Below the pieces are notes generated by a model that was not told where the DNA came from, made no database searches, and worked only from the letters and a program-made list of their open reading frames with translations. Shown piece after piece: positions 11,467 to 22,600 of a DNA stretch of 64,000 nt. Location: the NCBI RefSeq assembly GCF_027172205.1, contig NC_070602.1:50363520-50427519 (forward strand), given 5' to 3'. The position numbers and the translations under genes are program-made. Origin of the DNA: Podarcis raffonei. Taxonomy: Eukaryota; Chordata; Lepidosauria; Squamata; Lacertidae. Numbering within the stretch: the stretch's first letter is position 1; every line of letters begins with the position of its first letter.

Positions 11467-11562
<96 letters not shown>
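11433..11562 (+). repeat. Compound microsatellite (GT)n-(GA)n-(GAAA)n
   Basis: A GT run from about 11433, a GA run at about 11466-11521 and a GAAA run at 11521-11562, all inside the ARHGAP1 3' UTR. The RNA would carry a purine tract about 100 bases long. Confidence 0.95.
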
Positions 11563-14504
11563 GAGAAGGGGTGGTCAAGTGGGCTGGGAAGCTGGCCTCC
11601 CCATCTCTAGAAGTGGAGTGTCCATATTCCTCTTAATTCCTTCAGTTCCCTTCCTTTCCCAAATTGCTCCCATCAAGTAGCTCTTCTTGTACCCCAGCAG
11701 AATCCCTACCTCTTGGTGCCTGTGTGATCTGGACTAATACGTGTTGCTGCAGTGGCCCTTTGGCTGAGAGGAATCTATTTCTACTTCTCTTCTTTGGCTC
11801 ACATTGGTTCTCCACATGCACCCAAGTCAGTTCTGAACATTCCCATTTTGGAAGGCTACGGCCACTACTGAACACAACCAGCTTGCTACCCTTGATGGAA
11901 AAGCTGACCCCTAGCCCTATGGAAAACATGGGGTATAAAAGAAGATTGCTTTGTCCTGGAAGTGCCCATGTTTCTGAATAGAGAGCTATTTGTACATTTC
12001 AAGGAACTCTAGCACTTGTGGTAGGTGCTGTTACAGTTTCCCTGCCATGATTTAAAGGTTAGTCCCCATAGATATTGTGGAGCCCACTCTTTTTGTAATG
12101 CCCTTCTGAAGAGAGTGTCTCTGCGAAACTGGCCTTGCCATTAAGGTTTTCCATTTTTTTCGGGGGGGGGGATAGTGATTTTGTGTGTTTTGCTCTCCCC
12201 CCTGCCAGACGGTAGGAGTCATGCAGGGGGTGCCTGCTGTGGTGGTATTAGCTCTTCAAAATGCCAAAGGCCAGATTAAAACACTGCCCATTCCTGTAAC
12301 TGAAGCACAGACATCTGTGCCTCTGGTTGCTGCTGCCTTACCATTGTGATGAGAGCATACTCAAGCAAAAGACAGATCACTGAGGCCAAACTCAAGAACC
12401 TTATGCAGAAACCTCCTTGCCCCAATCTACTGGGCAATCTTGTGCCAAAATTAGGGGAAGGTGAGTTTTCTCATTGAAGGATCACTGCCATTGTGTCCTT
12501 GTTGAGCTGAAATATAGTTGTTTTGCGAATACCAGAATGGCTCTGATGGACCCTTTGTTTCCTTGGCACATGGAGATAGGAAGCATTGCTGCTCTTTTCT
12601 CTCACCTGAGAAAGGTTATGCAGCCATGCAGTATGGTTATTCCATAGATTCTTGCCTATGTGAGTTGTTCCCCCTTTCAGATCAGAAAGCTGAGTTATGC
12701 TGAACTCTAAACTAGGCTAAGCCATTGGCCTAAGCACATAAGTTTTAAGCCAAATGTGTTCTCTCAAAAATAGCAGTTTTCTGCTGGGCCTATAGAAGCT
12801 TTTGCTTTTTAATAGTGTTGTAAAAGTGCATTTTCACAATGTATTACTGCCAACTGTCGTAAGGCTATTTTGTCCGCACCCAACCCATTAGTTGGCCCTG
12901 TAAAATAGCAAGCTTGGAGTTTCACAGGATTACAGAGAAGTTGGAGGTGCTTTTCTCCACCTTCCCAGAACCTGTGGCTTCCTGTCACAAGACAGTTAGA
13001 GGGAAGCTGGCAAGGTGTGTTTTGTAAATGCACAGTAGGCTACTGTTTAAAACTGAATAAAGGAAGGCCTGTGCTATGGTTTTAAAGTAACAAATGATCA
13101 GCACTAAAATCTGCATGTGAATTATCAGTGCCCATAGCCCAGCCAGATCCAGTGAATTGGATTCCACATCTGTCACAGATGGCTGGAAATGGTGAACCGA
13201 AGTGCTTGACACTATTATGAGGGGCTGACTAATGTGTTGGTCAGAGTTCATCATCCTACGTAAGGTACAGGATCAGTCAGCATATAGGAAGTGTTCAGTC
13301 TGGTAACATATAAACTTAGTTCGAAATTTTGGAACAACACAGCAGTTGGGAATATTGATTTTTCTGTTTAGCTGAGACATGGAGAGGCTTTCACCAAGAA
13401 CACTAACAAGTGAACAGCAATGGGAGGAGCAAGAGGCTTTTGCCTTCTAGTGTCTCTTGTATAGAATAGTTTAGCATAGTTAACTTGCTCGCTCCTGTTC
13501 AGAGTTCCCAGGTTGGAAGGAGAAGCAGCTGGTTTCCATGGAAATCATTGCCTCAGAAATGGAAGGCCCAGGCACTTTAGGACACAAGGCTGCAGGTTCA
13601 GCCACTGCACTGTAACATTAATTCCTCATCTTCTTTTAGGATTAGGAGCAAGATCAGGCAGGAGGGAGAAAGTGCTGTCATAGCTGCCCAGTAACACTTT
13701 TATGAAGTCCACAGATTCCCAATTTGTGTGCGTGTGTGATTTCCCCCACCCCCAAACACATTGCAAATCTTTGTATTGCTAGCTACTGCACACAGTTAAA
13801 AGTGCACTCACAAACCCCTGCAAGTAAGCCAGTGTAAAATAGCTCTGTTGCTTTCCCTACTTTGTGGGAGCTTCCAGGACACCTGGAGTACATACATGGC
13901 AGCAATGTCTGCTTTGCCTCATTGCCCTCTCCCCTCACCATTTTTTTTCCATTTTCAAATCTCTTACCATTGTGGGCGATTGGTGGAGCTGCATGCTAGG
14001 CCTGACTGCACCCTACGAATTAAGTTTGCATCTTTGGCCAGTTAACTCCGAACTTCCTTCCCCTTCCCTTTTTTTGATTGCTGCCATGTGTGCTGTCTGA
14101 ATTAGGATGGTAGGCATCCAAGCAAGTGGTTGGAATTACTAGAAGACCAGCATCTCAAAGGGCCAATTATGTCCTTCCATGCTCCTCTTGTAATAGAGGC
14201 CAAGAGCTGGTTAGATCGCCATGGATGCACATTGTTTTCTGTCCTCCTGCAAACTTCCAGTGCTACACCTGCTTGGCTGCCTCCTTGTCATGTAGCTTCC
14301 ATGTTAGATATTGGCCACAGTGCTTCTGTGGGTGGAGCGCTCCATCTCTATTGTATCCTTTGCTTGCCTAATAAAGCCCATCAGTGTCTTGGTACCTCCT
14401 GAATACACTCTGTGCTCTCACCTCTAGCAGTCAGTCATGTATCTGTAGTGAAAACAGCTTATGGGTGCTGCTGCTTATGCTGAAGCTAATTGGATGCCTT
14501 GTGG

Positions 14505-14639
14505 TAGGAGTGGGGAACCTGTGGCCCTCCAGATGTTGGACTCCAGTGCCCATTAGCCATAGCCAGCCTGGCCCGTTTTCAGGGATGATGGGAATTGTGA
14601 TCCAGCAACATCTGGAAGGCTGCCGGTTTTCCACCTTTG
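14505..14639. mobile_element. hAT-type MITE in the ARHGAP1 3' UTR
   Basis: 135-bp element with long inverted arms (left GGGGAACCTGTGGCCCTCCA, right TGGAAGGCTGCCGGTTTTCC). It is flanked by an 8-bp target duplication, CCTTGTGG at 14497-14504 and CCTTATGG at 14640-14647, differing at one base. It belongs to the family seen at 19818, 30200, about 62355 and 62579. The 8-bp duplication fits hAT. Confidence 0.75.
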
Positions 14640-14910
14640 CCTTATGGCAAGTCTCTTTGCTGACTCAGCAGAGGTCTTTGATGGCCAAGTGACCCCTGGT
14701 TGCGTGTTCTCCACTGGGGTCTGTATGCAGAGTTTACAGCTTTGCTTTTTGTTGCTGTTATCTTGCATTTTTGTTCTCATTGATGTTTATTGGGAGCAGG
14801 GCTGGGGTTTTTTATTTTTATTTTTACTGTGACATTAATTTACACACCCATGTTTATTTCCTTCTAATGGTACCAATCTTGTATTTCACAGTTTGCACTT
14901 TTTGTACTTC

Positions 14911-14916
14911 AATAAA
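14911..14916 (+). terminator. Polyadenylation signal AATAAA, ARHGAP1
   Basis: Canonical hexamer followed within about 30 bases by a GT-rich element, on the coding strand of ARHGAP1. It is the last good signal before the gene-poor spacer. Confidence 0.6.
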
Positions 14917-14935
14917 AACCCAAAGCCAATACCAG

Positions 14936-16330
14936 TTTTGGTGTTTTTCTTCAATGTGTTGTTCTAGAATCAGTCAACAAAAGAGACTGATTAGTATCAT
15001 CCACCTGGTGCCTATACAACAATACAGTAAGTGGTGAAATGCATATCTAATCCCCTTCAGGGAGAAGGTTATTTGTTCATCCTTTGCCCAGTGTAGCACT
15101 GTCTGGTAGGTGTAAATTGATCATGGGACTTTTCCACCTTTTATTCAGGCTGTACTTTGTTACATTACTTGCTTCATAGCTGTCTGTGCTATATACAGTA
15201 AACCTGCAGCTTGTGCTTGTTTTACTTGTGCAATCACCTTATGCAGACGAGGAATAGAGCTGGGGAAATCCTCCCCTGTGCATATTTATCCCGCACCCCA
15301 CACCCCCAGCAGGGTATTCCTTGTTTACTGGGCTTAGGGAAGGGAGTGCATAATCTTGACTTTGAGTGAGGAACTGAACCCTCATGTAGACTCACTGTAT
15401 TTAATATAGTATATTCATCTTCAACATCACTAGCACCCAGTTCCTAGTTTTAAGGTTTATTCATCTTACGTTCACCAACCTGAACTCATAGCTGATCATT
15501 TCCCAGGCAATCATGTTCCCCCAAGTGAAAGCTGGTGAAAATCAATCTTTGCTAGATAATGGGTATGACAAATGTTTTCCCCTGTGTGAAGGGAGGATGT
15601 GCCCCTGCCTTTGACCCCCCCCTTTTTTACTGGCTTTTGGTTTAAGAATGGCACTACCACCAACTTCTGTGTTGGTAACCTCAAGGCTTGATCATTCCAA
15701 TGAACTTTCTGTGGCTGGCCATTGGGCCTGATGCAGAACCTCCAGCTGGTGCAGATTGTGGTAGCTAGACTGATGGGGGCACATGGCTGACAACACTAAT
15801 TAAAACATCTACACTGGTTGCCTGTTAATACAAGGCTGTTGAACTTGGCTTGGTAGTTAATTTACAAACACTAAACAACTTGGGCCTGAGGTACCTTTGG
15901 GACCATCTGAACCAGCTCAACTACTGAGTGCCTCTGTAGGCACATTGCTGGTCATCCCCCGGTATGGCTTATTTGACACCAACAAGAAACCAAGTCTTTC
16001 ATGCCATTGGCCCAATCCTGTGGAATACTCTTCCACTGGAGATTGAATAGGTATATTCAATATTCACCTTCAAAACCTTTTGATGGCATCAGACATATGC
16101 ATAATAAGAAACACACTGTCTGGAATATAGGTAGTTGATGACCTGTGATTTTAAATGTTTTTATTGTGTATATAGAATTGCTGTAAACCATGTTGATTTT
16201 TTAAAAAATGAAATTGTATTTCAGTAACTAAAGTAGTTGAAGAGTTAGCATTTTCCAGCAGCTCCACCACTTATCTCTTTAAAATAAAGACTTTTCACTA
16301 GGCCTCTGGCTGACAGCTCAAGTAAGTTAC
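14936..16330. other. Spacer between convergent ARHGAP1 and ATG13
   Basis: No gene seen. Apart from an old L2 fragment at 15725-16215 I recognise nothing here. The right limit depends on which ATG13 polyadenylation site is used. Confidence 0.5.
15725..16215 (+). mobile_element. Old L2-type LINE 3' fragment
   Basis: Decayed match to the 3' end of L2 ORF2 and its UTR: the CAG-NAA-RLV...LHWLPV...PLWN-like string can be followed in broken form (GTAGCTAGACTGATGG..., ...CACTGGTTGCCTG..., ...ATCCTGTGGAATACTCTTCC). Much older than the copy at 39.0-40.2 kb. Confidence 0.55.
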
Positions 16331-16455
16331 ATAACATTTTTATTGGAAAGTATATGAATACATGTTGAAGTAACTCTTGAAAATTAGTTCCAAAGAAATA
16401 TAATTGAGGACCCTTTTCCTTTTAACCAAAGCACTTGTAAATTATTAGCTATGTA

Positions 16456-16675
16456 CAGTGGTACCTCGGGTTACAGACGCTTCAGATTACAGACTCTGCT
16501 AAGCCAGAAATAGTACCTTGGGTTAAGAACTTTGCTTCAGGATGAGAACAGAAATTGCGCAGTGGTGGTGCAGCGGCAGCAGCGGGAGGCCCCATTAGCT
16601 AAAGTGGTACCTCAAGTTAAGAACAGTTTCGGGTTAAGAACAGACCTCCAGAACGAATTAACCCGAGTTCCACTG
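16456..16675. mobile_element. Tigger-like MITE, copy 1
   Basis: 220 bp flanked by TA. Inverted ends CAGTGGTACCTCGGGTTA (left) and TAACCCGAGTTCCACTG (right). The interior has a second pair of the same motif (GGTACCTCAAGTTAAGAAC). Same family as 17266, 60064 and 61475. Confidence 0.8.
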
Positions 16676-17265
16676 TATTCTCATTTACTGCAATAAAGTA
16701 CCACATAAGGGGCAGTAAGATATCTATCTTTGAAAGTCTGAAAAAAACTGGATCCCCGTTTTACATTAGTAAATTAATATCTTGATCAGGTCTAACTAAG
16801 GAATAATTTACTCTTAAACTGAACCAAGTAGCAAGACTTGGAAAACCACAAAGAAAGCAGTATAAAAAACCCAGCAGCACTGCATATTCCGTGCATAGAG
16901 GCACATCTGTATTTATTGGGCCCTTCCATGGCAGTTCTGTGCAGAGATATATTGGTCTGAAGCAAATGGGACAGGCAGCAACTGGCTAACTTCCTTTAAC
17001 TATTGCAGCATCTTGGCGCGAAGAGGAGAAACTATACAGGCATTGCCATCATATGGAAAAACTTCAGGGGGAAGCTGCAAAAAATAGTTACGAGTGATCT
17101 AGTAACTATAATTTGGCTGGTAGGGAGGCAAATGTCACTTGATCATTGCAGCGGGATCAGCCACTCTGCAAGTAACTAACCAGAGAGCAGGCAGATGTTC
17201 CCTTAACAGATTCTCTTGTCAGTGCACTAAAGCCAACTTATGTAGACATTATCTCCATAGCAGTA

Positions 17266-17511
17266 CAGTGGTACCATACCTCGAGTTACAAACGCCTCAG
17301 GTTACAAATGATTCAGGTTACAAACTCCGCTAACATGGAAGAGTTACCTCAAGTTGAGAACTTTGCCCCAGGATGAGAATGGAAATCGTGTGCTGGCGGC
17401 GCAGCAGCAGCAAGAGGCCCCATTAGCGAAAGCACGCCTCTAGTTAAGAACAGTTTCAGGTTAAGAACGGACCTCTGGAATGAATTAAGTTCGTAACTAG
17501 AGGTACCACTG
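17266..17511. mobile_element. Tigger-like MITE, copy 2
   Basis: 246 bp flanked by TA. Ends CAGTGGTACC... and ...GGTACCACTG. Near the left end ACC is followed by a small ATACC duplication relative to the sister copies. Confidence 0.8.
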
Positions 17512-18099
17512 TACTATCATCATCAGCTGGTCTTGGGAAAACCATTGGTCACCTTGTAGGTCATTATAGAAATATAATTTCATTGTGCTATATTCCAGTC
17601 TGGCTAGAAGGATGAAGAATTCCCAAAGCACCTAACAAACCACAGAAGGCCCTGGATCAGACATTACACAGTTTGTGGCATTTTGCAAGAGACTTTTAGG
17701 GGTAGTTTTGATATTGATATTACTTCTGCCAAAGACAACTACCCAGGAGCACAGAGACTGGGGTTAGATCATGTTTTTTCATGGACCAGTCATGCAAAGG
17801 CATTGCCAGTAGGTACTGAGAGTTAGTAATGCAAAACAGCAACATGCTTGAAGGCAAGAAATTGGAGCTTCAGCTCATTTCTGTCCAGCAGTAGGGGTGA
17901 GAAACCTAGAGAGGCTACATGGTTAAATTATGGCTGTTGTCTAAAACAAACAAACCCCCTTCATCAACAAGAAATGGAACCATATACTTCAGGAAGTTAA
18001 CATCTCATTACTTTAATCAGGAAACCATAAATGGTCCTTCATGTCCACAGTCATAAGAAATAGTTTATAACAGGTTGCAGGGAATGGTCTTCGGCATTT

Positions 18100-18190
18100 T
18101 ACAGTACAATCCTAAGCATGTTTCCTCAGAATTAACTTCCACAGAGTTTAATGGGATTTACTCGCAAGAAAGTTTGCACAGGATTGCAGT
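18100..18190. repeat. Old palindromic repeat (about 80 bp family)
   Basis: Begins ACAATCCTAAGCATG and ends GCACAGGATTGCAGTC, with a self-complementary centre (CAGAGTTTAATGGGATTTACTC). Related copies lie at 25710, 51985 and 62140, with weaker ones elsewhere. Confidence 0.55.
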
Positions 18191-19671
18191 CTCAGCCTGG
18201 TTTCTAATGAAAAGGAAGAAAGAAGTTGTGCCCAGAGTCTAACTTATCCCTGAGCTGATGCTTAGTGTTGTTTTTCCTTCCCCATATTTGGTGAAGAACA
18301 GAGCAGGCAGATCAAACACATAGCAATGTCAGCCAATCACACTGCTTAATGGCTAAGTCATTACAAAAATAAACTTTTAGCCAATCAAAACCCCATCAAT
18401 TAAAACAAGTACCACAAACTTCTTTAAAATGTGCTTGTCTGAAAAAGCTACTTTCTAACTAAGTGCAGATCACAGCGAATGTATAAGCCTGTCAGAGACA
18501 ATCATTTTAGAAACTTTCTACCAGTGCACTGCATCAACATGTGCATTTTTATTTATGACATCCACAGACCCAACAGGGCAGAATGGAAATCGAGTCACCA
18601 GAAGAGATCACTTTGAAAGCATAACCATGTCTGTTTCTGAAAATAAGTATTATAGTTTACCCTGCAAACGGGAGCGGGGGAAATGACAGCTGTTTGGAAC
18701 AACATACTTGCAGTGACAAAGGACAAAGCAGCCTATATGGCTACTTTACAAAGTGAAAGCATCCACATACATTTTTTTTAAATATAGGTTTCCTTTAGAG
18801 TAATAAATATTTCTTATTTTATGATAGAGCAGCAACATTTGAGGGGAATAGAGGAAAGAACTTTGGACTAAAGACCCCCCCCCCAAATTAAATAACCCTA
18901 GAGAATTAGGATTCCTAATTCATATTTACAACTGCTGACTGTAAACACAGCCTACAAACTCTGGATCTTCTCCAAATGCCACAGACCATGCTTGTGGTCT
19001 TGGGGAGGCAATATATTGACACACACCGTGTTGGCAGGTAATATGCAAAAAACAATTCTTTTAGCGTCTGTGGCTTACTTTGAAACTGCACTAGACAATC
19101 AGGTCAGGCCCCTCAATTCTTGTTTCCACACAGATGTGCAACATTGTGTTTGCTTTGTTTAGGGCACCACTGGTGAAAAACGGCCCCTTGCCCTTATGTT
19201 TTAGCTGCGCTTGCTGAAGGCAAGCCGGTGTTTGAACCACGCTAGCAGAATCTACAGTGCTCACAAGACAGTTACATTTAGTTAGAGTTATTTCTGCTTG
19301 GCGTTACTGCAGATGCAGGGAAAAAGACTGTCCCCAGGAAACCAGATTGTAGAGCCCTGTTGAGGGAGGAAGAAGCATCGGTGTCTCTCAACACATGAGA
19401 AAACGGAAGAAGAACAGGCCTTGCTCTTGTTTCCTAATGCACTGTATTCAATACGAACCTCACACGGGTAGGAAAGCAAGTCACACCCTTCCCAAGGACT
19501 AGTTCAAAGAGATACAGACCACTGTTTCTGCACCTGACAGAGCAAAGCAATAGTGCCTACGAAATTGGGGGATGGGGACAGAACAAGACACTAAGGGAAG
19601 AAAGGCAGAATGCATGGGCTTCCTTTTCCAGGGTGTCTAAAAAGTTCAATGCTGCTGTAGAATAAGCCGTT

Positions 19672-22600
19672 TTACTGTAAGGTCTCTACAAAGGCATCAA
19701 ATTCTTTGACATTTTTCTCATGGACAGCCAGTTTATCTGGTAGAGAATCCTGTGAAGACAAAGAAAAATTATCAGTAGCTACATTAGCCAGTTCTTTTTT
19801 TTTAACATAATACACAGCAGGTGTGGGGGCCCTCCAGATGTTGTTGAACTCCAACTCCCATCAGCACCAGCCAACATGGTCAATGGTAAGGGATGATGGG
19901 CATGGTAGTCCAAGAGCATTTGAGGGACCACAGGCTCCTCACCCCTGAGACACAGGAGTAAAAGAGGTAGTTCAAAAAACATAAAACAGAAGAGCAGAGT
20001 AAGGCATAATTAATAATAATAATGCCTTATCTGAAGACAGATTTGATTCAGCACAACATTACTATCAAACTATGAAATGCTCAAGTTCTGCCAACCTGTA
20101 TGCACAGCTACCCTGGAAAGGAGTAAAATGCTGTAAACAGCATCTATCCAAGTCCATGGCTTGTTTGTAGGTGTGAGGTGCATGAGATTGTGACCTCTGA
20201 AATTTGCTGGAACAGCTTTAGCACAATTACACTTGTCAGCCTGCTGCTAACAGATGGCAACTTGCAGGGATTTTCTTTAAAAACCTTTTGTACATTTTAC
20301 AGAGTTTCAGAGGCAAAAACAAACATGTCATTAACCATGAAGAGCATATGATCTATAATAAAGCAGAGAAAACAAAAGGGAGGGAGAGAAGAGTGTGAGC
20401 AAATGCAGTCAGACTTGCTCGGCTACAGTTGGGAATGAAGACTGAAGAGTTAAGACAAAGACCTCATAGGAAAGATATGCTCAAAGGGCAGGGGGAGCAC
20501 TGTGCTTAAGGAATCAGTTTTGCACATAGGAGAACATATGAAGTTGTGACTGAGTGCAGGATATTGTCTGAGGGAGCTAAGGATGGTACAATTCTGAGGA
20601 TGTAGGGAAGCAGGGAAATGAGAACCAGTGTCAGAAAACACCTTGGACGATCTTGTAACAACATATTTATGTTGTACTTCAAAATGTTACTTCTTCATAT
20701 ACTGTGCTTTATCTCAAGGAACCCTACAAAAACCCTGTAAGGCATGTCAAAATGATTATTCCAGTACATTGTGTGGGTGGTCACTGGGGCGGTCTAAGGT
20801 GTTGAGAAAGTGGCCTGCCTAAGGCCATGTATTTTTATAGCACTTACAAAAGATTTGAACTTGGCGTTGGCACTTTTGAGTTCACAGCACAGTTATCTAA
20901 CACATTAAATAATGAATGACCTGTTTGATCAGTCCTCTCAAATAAGGCATATTTGGTTTATGTATGGCAGGGAGCAATGTCCCTCAAACTGAAATCCCAT
21001 TTTTGCATACCAGATCTTCTGCCATGGACTGAGCCCCAATGTCAATGGAGAGGCTGCTGAGCTGAGGAGGATTCTGAAATTCACGGTAGAATGTTCCAAG
21101 GTCTATTGGGAGAATGTCATCCTTAGAAAATGCTGGTTTCTAGAATTAAATGGACAAATATCAGTCAGCTGTACATTGATAACACAACAGTGCTCTGTTC
21201 AATCATCATCTGATAATGTATTTAACCACTACCAATGAAATGCATTCCATTGTTTCACCCAACAACAGCACAATGTACGGCATATAGTAGAACATGTTTT
21301 CATCTTTCTCCTATCAAAACTGGTCATCTGGCTATTCTCTGGACTGCAGGTGAACCTTTAGTCTGTAGTGTGTGATGTTATATTGCTTTTACTATTTTTG
21401 TTGGGAGCCGCCCAGAGTGGCTGGGGCAACCCAGTCAAATAGGCAGCATATAAATAATAAATTGTTATTATTATAACCTGTGTTGTAGACCACCTTCTTA
21501 GATACTGCTCTTTGCTCATGTCACCCTACAATCTGAGTGATGTAGAGAATTTGCTGAGATTGATTTGGGGTGACAGTTTGTGAAAAGGGCCACTTTTGGA
21601 CAGAAGGCTGCATCAAATAGCCTTTGAGTTCTAGTCCCATGAGTAAAACTCATCATGGGTTCTTAAGAATAAAAGTTTCAGGTCTCTCAAAAGGGTCCAA
21701 TATGCTGGAATTCCTGCAAGCTCAGTCTTTCAATATTTTGGGAGGCCACATCAGTACACTGCTGCTTTTTAATGAAATAATATTCAGAGCCATTTGCCCC
21801 ACATTGGTTCTGTGAAGATGCCTTTTCCCAAGGAATTTCATATATTTTAGCATTTCAGTTCTGCTTCAGACATCGAGGCGAAGGATGTATGTGTATGTAA
21901 AGGGCTGCATCAACTTACAAAATCAACCATAACAAAATCGTCATGGATGTTCCCATTGCTGCTGCCACTGGAGCCCACAGAGTGTAGGCTGCCCTGGAGG
22001 GGAGACTCTATTTCTGGAGAGTCAGGAGGATTCACCTGTTGAAGAGATCCAAGTGTCAGACCAACATACCCAAACACTGGCATGAGGGAATTAAATGGAT
22101 GCTAAAAGTTATGTTTTTCAGTCAGAAAGCACAAGCATGCTAATGGCTGGGTTAGGAAATTAAGACCCACTCAAATCTGAGAAGGCAGGACTGAGCAAGA
22201 CTGGCATTTCTTACCATGGGGTCATTATCTTCTGGCTCAATGTTCTTGGGAGCAAACATAGCAAAAGGAATGTCTAAACTGGCCATGGTCACCTAGAAAG
22301 GATCAAAAGACAGAATCCCAAATGTTCAGTCAAATGCCGCTCCTCTTACCCAGCATGCAACACAGCACTGTGAATCTTCAAACTATGATCAACTAATGTT
22401 CAAAGGAGAAAGAAATAGAAAGGCTGCTGTTGTTTTCTGCCTGCTGTTTCAAGGAAAGGATATTCCTTGTGTTTTTTCTTTCCTAAAGAACAGCACATCA
22501 TAGAATTTCAGAGCTGGAAAAGACCTTGTCCAACCCCTTGCTCAATGCAAGTCTTGCAACCACCATATTTCTGATACAAAGTCTCCAAGATCAATGAACT

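Larger units (their letters stand above)
11271..14935 (+). other. ARHGAP1: ARHGAP1 3' UTR (probable)
   Basis: No other gene is visible after the stop. The best polyadenylation signal is AATAAA at 14911-14916, with a TGTA motif just upstream and a GT-rich stretch just downstream, so the cleavage site is placed near 14935. Weaker AATAAA-like sites occur near 13056 and 14370 and could give shorter 3' UTRs. The region contains a GT/GA/GAAA microsatellite and a hAT-type MITE close to its end. The extent is inferred from signals, not from transcript data. Confidence 0.6.
16331..19671 (-). other. ATG13: ATG13 3' UTR and 3' flank (probable)
   Basis: Lies directly after the ATG13 stop codon. Polyadenylation signals AATAAA on the minus strand are seen as TTTATT at 18548-18553, 16912-16917 and 16339-16344, so a 3' UTR of about 1.1 kb up to about 3.3 kb is possible. 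Two Tigger-like MITEs lie in the distal half. Beyond them I recognise only a short palindromic repeat near 18100-18190. Which site is used cannot be told from sequence. Confidence 0.45.
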
